NCBI GenBank assembly: GCA_037892935.1
Contig: JAYXKI010000008.1
Span: 1,426,001-1,490,000 of the forward strand
Direction of reading: 5' to 3'
DNA length: 64,000 nt
Source: Phlebopus portentosus
Taxonomy: Eukaryota; Basidiomycota; Agaricomycetes; Boletales; Boletinellaceae
Shown: piece after piece, positions 56,326 to 64,000 of the stretch
Position numbering within the stretch: the first letter of the stretch is position 1
How the letters are laid out: the number at the start of each line of letters is the position of its first letter
The notes under the pieces: generated by a model
Told to the model about the DNA's origin: nothing
The model's database searches: none
The model's input: the letters and a program-made list of their open reading frames with translations, nothing else
Translations under genes and position numbers: made by a program

Positions 56326-57967
56326 TGAAGAGTAAGTCTGAAGCTTGGGAACGTACGGAGTCATTACGACCAGTTCCGCGGTGTTCCGACTGGTTTTGCT
56401 CAGTTTCGACTGGTTTTGCTCAAACAAGTAGACTTAGCAAGAACGCCATAGTCCAGATGGCACGTGCACCGTTCTTTGACTGGCCATCAAGATGGGAGAA
56501 TCATGGCATTGAGTTTGCATGCATCGATCACAAGTCTCTGGACCTCGGATCTGCATTCCAGACAAAGAGATTTGACCCTGCAATCTCGTCCTCAGTCCCT
56601 CTCCTTTGTTAAAAATTGCAGACTTACTTTGTCAGGCTAGCCAGAGCCCTTCTGAGTCGTTTCCCCGAGTTCCGCTTCGTTCCACTCAAAGAGACCCGGT
56701 TCCGAAGGTTTCGCACATATTCTGACCTTTCTATATGCATCCCCTTTAATCCATTATGCTCTCGTTCCAGACATGCTTAGTATTGTTTCTTTTGACCTAT
56801 GTGTCCCTTAAACCATTCATATGTGCTCCTCTCCTTTGTAGATAGCGATATGTGTTCCCTTTTCTTTATGACGTAGGTTCTCTGACCGCTGGGAGGCTCA
56901 GTCTTGGACGTTTAGTATAAATATAGCACGACTCTCGTAGTAGAGGGACAGCTTAGTCGGAGCTTAGTCGGAGCTTAGTTGGAGCTTAGCTAGGCAGTTC
57001 TCACATCATCTCAAAAGTCCCTCAACCTCTAGTCTACTTGTTCATAGTGGACTCTCTCATCTCTATAGTCTAATATATGACATTTCGTGTTCTGTACAGT
57101 CGATCAGTGATCTCTCTTCGCAGCAGAGCCATTCGTACGTTTGTATAGTTCACAGTGATCGTGTAAAGGCTTCTCTTACTTCTCACACCTGAATCAAAAC
57201 TTCCTTACGTGTTTCAAACTGTTTCGCCCAGTTTCACTTGTAACCCAGTTACTCTGTGTGCCACTTGCATTTGGTCTTGCAACACCTTCTCCTCTCCAGT
57301 GTCGTCGGGAAAGGACACCATATCGCCCCTTTCCTCCTGACATTCCTCTCTCCGCTTCCTCAAGTCCAGCCTGGTGCTATTCCACATCGTTTCGATCAGA
57401 TACGGTCAGTTCTATTGTCCCACGCATATCCTTTGATTCTCTCAGTCCCCCTCCATCATTGTTTTGCACCTCCATCCCTCGCATCACATTTCGACACACT
57501 CAGCAATTGTCCTTCGTCCATCGTATCGCGTTTCGAACTATTATGCCGTGTTTCGACACTTTAGACTACAAGTGAGATCGACTGCAGTTGCTTACCAGTG
57601 TGTTAGCACAGTCAATTAGTTACATTCGAGTTGGTGGTTCGACTAGCGTAGCTCAGTTAGTTTAGTTCTTGTGCCTTGGGTTAGTTGGCTTTAGTCCAGA
57701 GCTCGCAGTTGAGCCGGAGAGTCGATTTAGCCTTTGCACTGCCACTGTCGATCTTGGAAGAAGTTCACCCTTGGAATTCTTCCTTGAGCGCTTCCCTCAC
57801 ATCCCTCAGTACCTACCAAGCACCTCCATTGTATATCCCTATTTCCCTCCATTCCTTCATGCCCTTAGCTTGGGTGTAATTCTCTGCTGACCGTTTGAAG
57901 GTATTCTAGGGCAGCCTCTTAAACTATACACTCCCTGTCCGGCATCAGAACGTCCACAGGAGTTTCA
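56326..57967 (+). repeat. 5' LTR of element D
   Basis: It begins TGAAGAGTAAG and ends GGAGTTTCA. It is the reverse complement of the solo LTR at 30239-31866. A TATA box TATAAATA lies at 56916-56923. Its last bases resemble the end of the B LTR (GGAGTTTCA), suggesting related families. Confidence 0.9.
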
Positions 57968-57969
57968 AG

Positions 57970-57987
57970 TGGAGCCCACAGCGAGGG
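57970..57987 (+). promoter_or_regulatory. Primer binding site of element D
   Basis: TGGAGCCCACAGCGAGGG, 2 bp after the LTR. It differs by one base from that of element A, so both families probably use the same tRNA primer. Confidence 0.7.
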
Positions 57988-58140
57988 GGATTTCACTGTC
58001 CAACCATTACGAATACCCCGCCAAATTCGTCTAGCAGACAAGTTACACGTAGCCAATCCGCTCGAGTCCCTGTAGAGCATCAGGTTTTGCTGCCGACTTG
58101 AAGGCTGAGGATTGTCAATCACAACTTACGTTCCACTACA

Positions 58141-60480
58141 GAAAATGCGGAACACAGCAAAACACCCTTACGACAATCTGTTAGTGCCATTCCTTCCAAC
58201 ACCGATTCCCTAGATCATTCCCCATCTACCATTGCTGATTCAGAACTTCCCAACCTCTCATCCATGCCAGTTTCCACCCCAGGATTACCAAGCAGACCAG
58301 CCAGCCCGCCTACCAATTACCAACTACCTACCGGAACTCAACAGATTTTAGCCAGCAACACAGCGGTAATAGCTCGTCTGTCTGCTAATGCTAACGTATT
58401 ACAACAACTTACAAATCGACAAACCGCAATGGTGTACCAACCGCCCTCACATGGGGACAAACATGCCCCAACGTTTGATGGCTCAGAACCAAAGGAACTC
58501 CCTAGGTTCTTTAAAGATGTTGCAGAGATCGCTAGACAGGCTGCGTGGAACAATAGAGATCACATCTGAAAGTTCTTGTACTATGCAAAGACCGACGTCG
58601 TGGAACTTTGGAAGACTACCGATGAGATTAACAACCCAAACCCTGATGTGAAGACGGTGAAGAGAGAGATTATAGCTCTATACCCGAGTCTCACGACAGG
58701 GAAATGCTACTCCAAGGGAGAACTGGAGCATTTGGTCGTAGAATGGGCAAAGAAAGGGATCAAGAACCGAGAAGACCTAGGCAAATATCATCGAGAATTT
58801 GTCAGGCACTCTAAGTATCTTATAATGAATGGAAAGATCTTGGAGTCCCAAGCTGACAAGATGTTCCTGATGGGAATTACAGGAGACCTTAGAGAGGCAC
58901 TCATTCATCGTATTGAGATCAAGCTACCAGACCACGATTTGTCTATGCCCTACAAGATTAAGGATGTGCTCGAACATTCAAATTTCATGCTGGGAGGAAA
59001 GATTGTGGGCAGTTTCGGCAGTAACTTTCCACCCCCAGCTACTGGAGAAGTTTTGACAAGTATCGTGAAGAAGGAAGAAGTGGATTTGGCCAAGGTAATG
59101 GATATGTTGAAGAGTTTCCAGGTTACACTCGATGCCCTGAGCAAAGGGAATGTTCTGCATCGACCAGGGGTGGAACACAGCAAAAACCCGCGAAATCCAG
59201 TTTGCAACTTCTGCGGTGAAGCAGGACACTATATTTGATCATGTATGAAGGTTCTCAAGTACATCCAAGCTGGAAAGTGCATTAGGAGCCCGGATGGAAG
59301 GATTGTGTTGCCGAACGGCGGTCTCATTACAAGGTCGCTACCGGGGAACAATCTCAAAGAATGAATTGATAGCTTTCATGCTAAAGCCCCAGCAACACAC
59401 ACAGTAGGGATGGTTGAGTCGGTCACACCCACATATAGCCCTCAAGCTGGTCCAGCGTACGCATATAGTCACGATGAAGTAGATCAGAATGAGCAGAAAA
59501 ACTACGACATCGAACATTTGGAGATTTTGATTAACAAGGCAAAGAAGAAGACAGCTGGTGGACGAAGAACGAAGCCCGATGGCGTAGAGATCCCTAGAGT
59601 TCAGCCTTATAAGGAGGCATAGGCAGAACTGCAGCCCGCGCCACCAAGTGGCACTCGGCCCTTGACAAGGTCACTCCAGTCACCGCAGCAGGACAACATT
59701 ACCAAGAAATCACAACCCCAGTATAAATACATCGTACCAATAGAAGACTCAAGCGCAGTCTCCAATGTTCTGACTCGTACCCTCGATACCTCTATCACCA
59801 TCAGTCAATGTGAACTCCTCTCGATCGCCCCAGATGTTAGGAAACAGATAAAGGAGTTGACGATGGCAAAGAGATACAATGCGGCTGAAGTCAAATATGG
59901 TGAGGTCGTGGATGATTCACTTACGTTGCAAGTTGGGCATTTTGCATCAGAACAAAGTGAAATGGGTGAAACACTTTCGACAGAAGAAATACTGGTGCTC
60001 AGTGGACAAGGCGTTGCCACAGAGGCATCCATGCCTCTCAGGACCGTTAGCACATTGATTGAAGACACTCTGGAAGTCGAATGCGTGCTTGACCAGGGAG
60101 CCATAGTGTGTCTGCTCCACGAAGACGTATGGGAGAAGCTTCAGATACCCCTATCCCCTGACAAAGGGATGATCCTCAAGACAGCAGATGCAGCTAGATC
60201 ATCTACCATTGGCATGATCTCTAACGCAAAGTTCACGATAGCCAGGATTGATGTTTCACTCCAAGTGCAAGTTGTTCCGAATGCTCTCTTCCAGGCTTGG
60301 CTAGGGAGACCATTTTTCGCTATTATGGAGTGCGAAACAAAGAATTACACATCAGGTGACCAACATATCACCTTAACGGACCCGAACGATTGCAGAAAGC
60401 AAAGCAAAGTGGCCACCAGGATTCGAATGATCGTGCGAGGACCACTTCCAAAGGGTTTTCCACAAGCGTCGAGGAACTGA
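58141..60480 (+). pseudogene. gag and protease of element D
   Basis: One frame carries a Ty3-type capsid (HAPTFDGSEPKELPRFFKDV near 58455; LYPSLTTGKCYSKGELEHLV near 58680), a CCHC knuckle CNFCGEAGHYI.SC (59203-59250) and a protease domain whose active site reads DQGA (near 60090), not D-S/T-G. It ends with LGRPFFA. In-frame stops at 58567, 59236, 59362 and 59620 are each one C-to-T change from CGA or CAG. The changed active site suggests it had lost protease activity, or that the family differs; D' shows the same DQGA. Confidence 0.82.
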
Positions 60481-63400
60481 TTGAGAGAAATCGGCGAGAC
60501 AAGAATGGTAGTAACCAATTGCCGGTTCAGGTATTTTCTTATGATTTCAAATTTATTTCACACATGATCCCATCTCTTTTCAACCAACGATTGCCTTATT
60601 TATTAGACAAAAATTGCTATACTACTGACAAAAAAGAATGGTCATATCATTTATGTGTTTTAGAAACCCCAGAAGAAGAAGACGTGGCAGTAATGGCTTA
60701 CAAACAAGTAGCGCAGAAAGTCAGGCCAATCCCGGGAGTCCTTCCAGAAGAGTACAGGATCATACGAAGGCAGCATCCGGATCCATTGAGAGGGATGCCC
60801 GAGATGCCAGTTGTACCAAAGCCGTTCGAACCCACAGGTCGTGTAACTGCCGAAAGGATGGAAGCACTGAAGATTGACAAGAATACCTTTCTGTGGCTGG
60901 CGGAGAGGTTATTAGTGAAGAATCTGATTGTGTTGCAGGAAGAAGCATTAGCATGGATCAAATCCAAACACGGAACACTCGATCTGATGTATTTTGACCC
61001 GATATGCATTCTCACAATACCACATATACCATGGCAGCACAAGAGCATTCCAATTCCCCTGGGAATTCATGACAAGGCCCTCAAACTTGTTCAAGAGAAG
61101 ATTTGCAATGGGGTTATTGAACCGTCAAATTCGTCATATTGGTCTAGATGGTTTTGCTTGGTAAAGAAAGACAAGAAAATGTTACGATCCATTATCGACT
61201 TGCAGGATCTTAATGCGGTTGCAGTTAAGGACTCAGCAGTACCACCAAACGTCAAAATGATCATGGAGAGCAGTGGAGGATGAGCTTGTTACACGGAGTT
61301 GGATTTATTTGTTGCATTTGACCAAAGGAAGCTGGATGAACACTCTCGAGATCTTACTACGTTCCAGACACCCTTGGGAACATTTCGAATGACAGTTTTA
61401 CCAATGGGATACACTAATTCCTTGCAGATTATGCATAACGACATAGCCTTTATCCTTCAGGACGAGATTTTGCACATTACGAACTCTTTCGCAGATGATG
61501 CACCCGGTTTAGGTCTGAAATCATGATATGAGTTACCAGATGGTTCGTATGAGACCATACCAGGAAACTCCAAGATTTGTCGTTTCGTGTATGAGCATAT
61601 ATGCGATGTGAACAGGATTTTGCAGTGAATGAAGGCGGTAGGTGGAATGTTTTCAGGGAAGAAGTTGGTTCCGTGTGTGGAGTCAGCGGTATTCATTGGA
61701 CACAAGTTGATGTACTAGGGACGTGAGCCAGATGATTCAAAAGTGCAGAAGATATGAGATTGGCCACCATGTAGAATGCTGACAGAAGTCAGAGGATTTC
61801 TGGGAACGGTAGGAGTCCTTCGGATTTTCATCAGGGATTATTTGAAACTCGCTCACCCATTGTACCGCATGACAAGGAAAAACCAGATTTTTGCATGGAC
61901 AGACGAAGAACAGAACACAATGGATGAACTAAAGCAAGCCATTATTCTTTGCCCGGCACTGTGCGCAATCGACTACGCATCAGACAATGAAGTAATATTG
62001 GCAGTAGACTCGTCTATCATTGGAGTTGGTTGATATTTAGGACAAGAGCACTCGGATGAAAGGTGAAGGATCAATCATTTTGGTTCTATTAACTGGAATC
62101 AGACCCAGGCATCGTATTTGCAGCCAAAAATCGAGTTATATAGTTTATTTCGAGCATTGCACGCAATGCAACTGTATCTCATCAGAGTCCAGAATCTAGT
62201 AGTCAAAATGGACACAGAATACATCAAGGGGATGATCAACAATCCCAACCTGCAGCCCAATGCGACCATTAACAGATGAATCACAGGTATCCTTCTCTTC
62301 AGTTTTAAGCTTAGACACATCCCAGCAGCCGATTTTTGATGTACCGATGGATTATCCAGATGAAGAGCAGCTGAAGAAGACCCCCCTCCAGATGAAACAT
62401 ACGAAGACTGGGTAGATGAAACGTACGGTTTTGCGATAGAAGAGCCAGTTTCGACATACCAAGTAGTGCAACAGAGCAGAACACCTAGTGAAACAGCGAC
62501 TGAGAACCTATTTTCTTCTACGGAATCCACAAGAAGGAAGGATAGCTGCTTAGATGATGTCACAAAGCTAATCACGCATCTCACACACCCAGACAATCTT
62601 AGCGATAGTGGCTATGCGAAGCTAATCAGGTATGCAGCTGACTTCTTTGTGAAGGGAGGCCGTCTGTGGAGAAAGGTGCGGAATGGCTGGCACCAAGTCG
62701 TAATAGAAGCAAAATGCAGATGGGACCTAGTTAAGCAAGCTCACAATGATCTAGAACACAAAGGAATTTTCTGCACTCAAATGCGACTGCTGGAGAGATT
62801 TTGGTGGCCGTTGTTAGGACAGGACATGAAGTATTTTGTGCGCACCTGCCATGAGTGCCAGATACACCAGATGAAGAATATTCTTATCCCGCCAAATGTA
62901 CCAGAGGTAGCCCCTCTGTTTCAATGCATCCATATTGACTCGAAGGTCATGCCGAAATCGAGTGGATTCTGGTATATCGTGCATGCGCGTTGTTCGCTAA
63001 CCGTGTATCTCAAATTTAGACTTCTTCGTGAAGAAACTGGTAAGACCGTAGGCCAGTCCATCTTCCAGAACCTCTTGTGTCGGTATGGAGCATGCCCCGA
63101 ACTTGTTACAGATAATGGCACACCATTCGTTGCCACGCTAGACTACTTGAAGATGCGGTATCACATCAACCACATTCAGATTTCATCATACAACTCACAC
63201 GCAAATAGATTAGTCGAACACAGACATTTTGACGTATAAGAAGCCTTGATTAAAGCTGCAGACGGTAATGACAAGCATTGGAGTGATCACGCTGACTCGG
63301 TATTTTGGGCTGAAAGAATCACGATCAACAGAGCAACTGGAATGTCCCCGTATTACATGGCCCATGGAGTTGAAGCGGTTTTGCCCTTCGACCTCGCAGA

Positions 63401-63890
63401 AGCAACATACCTAGCACTGCCACTCAATTTGCCAGTTACGACATCGGAACTCATCGTAATACATGCGAAACAACTCCAGAAATGTCCAGAAGAGTTGGAT
63501 CACGTTGCGAAACTTGTCATGAATGCAAGGCATGCATACGCAAAGCAGTTCACCAAGGTGGAGAAGCATAGAATCAAGGACTATGACTTTCAGCCAGGAA
63601 GCCTCATACTCCTGCGAAACACACATATCAAGATGGAACTCAATCATAAAATGACACCCTGCTATTTAGGCCCCTACATGGTAGTTCGACACACCCAAGG
63701 CGGATCGTATATTGTCACTGAACTTGATGAAGCAGTTTTGAAACTCCGAGTAGCAGCATTTCGCCTGGTTCTATACTTCCCGCATTTGCATTTGACCATC
63801 CTGGTGACCAAGCTCATTGGATTGGACAAAGATGATGACATACCCAAAATAGAAGATTCGCCAGAGAAATTCCCTGACGATGAGTCCTAA
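60390..63890 (+). pseudogene. pol of element D: RT, RNase H, integrase
   Basis: It is in the -1 frame relative to gag-protease, overlapping it by about 90 bp. RT has SRWFCLVKKD, but the catalytic box reads FADD (near 61490) instead of Y-x-DD. RNase H has LAVDSS and KGMINN motifs. Integrase has the finger (HNDLEHKG ... CHECQ), the core HIDSK, VTDNG and VEHRH, and a GPF/Y-like end (KMTPCYLGPYMVV). At least ten in-frame stops occur between 61280 and 63240. Similarity to pol A is clear throughout, so A and D are sister families. No chromodomain is present. Confidence 0.88.
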
Positions 63891-64000
63891 AATTCTGATT
63901 AAATCATTTATTTCCCTTCATATATGCTCCTTATTTATTTCCGATTCTCTCTCTCTGCCTCTGATCAATTCTAATCTTCCAATTCTCCTTCTATAGTTTC

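Larger units (their letters stand above)
56326..64000 (+). mobile_element. Element D: Ty3/gypsy retrotransposon, 5' LTR to integrase (3' end outside the window)
   Basis: The 5' LTR is 56326-57967, then a primer binding site, gag-protease, RT-RNase H and integrase up to 63890. It is inserted into D' in the opposite direction. The four bases before the LTR are GCGT, and the matching duplication should lie past its 3' LTR beyond 64000. The last 110 bp are A/T- and C/T-rich without a gene. Many stops show that it is not autonomous. Confidence 0.88.

Overview
The window looks like a transposon graveyard from a filamentous basidiomycete, probably an Agaricomycete. I base this on 50-65 bp GT-AG introns, chromodomain Ty3/gypsy elements of fungal type, an Argonaute and an Hsp70 of fungal type, and many C-to-T nonsense mutations like those in methylated fungal repeats. 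I see no ordinary host gene in its own setting, no rRNA or tRNA gene and no CRISPR array. The species cannot be named from the sequence.

Layout. 1-3579 is the 3' end of an LTR element (family B). Its 3' LTR abuts 3580-8428, part of a DNA transposon (G') carrying an Argonaute pseudogene in reverse. 8429-10056 is a decayed Ty1/copia gag-protease. 11316-16877 holds two facing LTRs of family E, with solo LTR C between them and a 1.5 kb TG...CA element (H) inside one arm. 16878-20286 is the 3' half of the E chromovirus on the minus strand. 20287-53916 is one large Ty3/gypsy element (A, 4-bp target duplication GCGG). A has been split by two B solo LTRs, one D solo LTR and a complete chromovirus F (34403-48857, duplication GCCGG). 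F is itself split by DNA transposon G (36720-44528, duplication TA), which carries Argonaute and Hsp70 gene fragments. 53921-56325 is a reversed D-family copy (D'), and 56326 to the end is a second D element inserted into it.

Removing each insertion together with one copy of its target duplication restores the interrupted reading frame in gag A (twice), pol A, pol F and the antisense gene of A. The nesting order is therefore well supported: A, then F, then G, with F and G the youngest.

The most unusual content lies outside gag-pol. Element A carries, between pol and the 3' LTR, a five-exon antisense gene for a Zn(II)2Cys6-like protein, plus a sense gene for a 315-residue protein with its own TATA box. 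Element B carries a decayed antisense gene with the same cysteine signature. Element E carries a sense accessory ORF of about 392 codons and a spliced antisense gene for a 91-residue single-pass membrane protein. H seems to encode a 246-residue protein inside an LTR. Transposon G moves an RNA-silencing gene. These retro- and DNA elements appear to collect regulatory or silencing genes as cargo.
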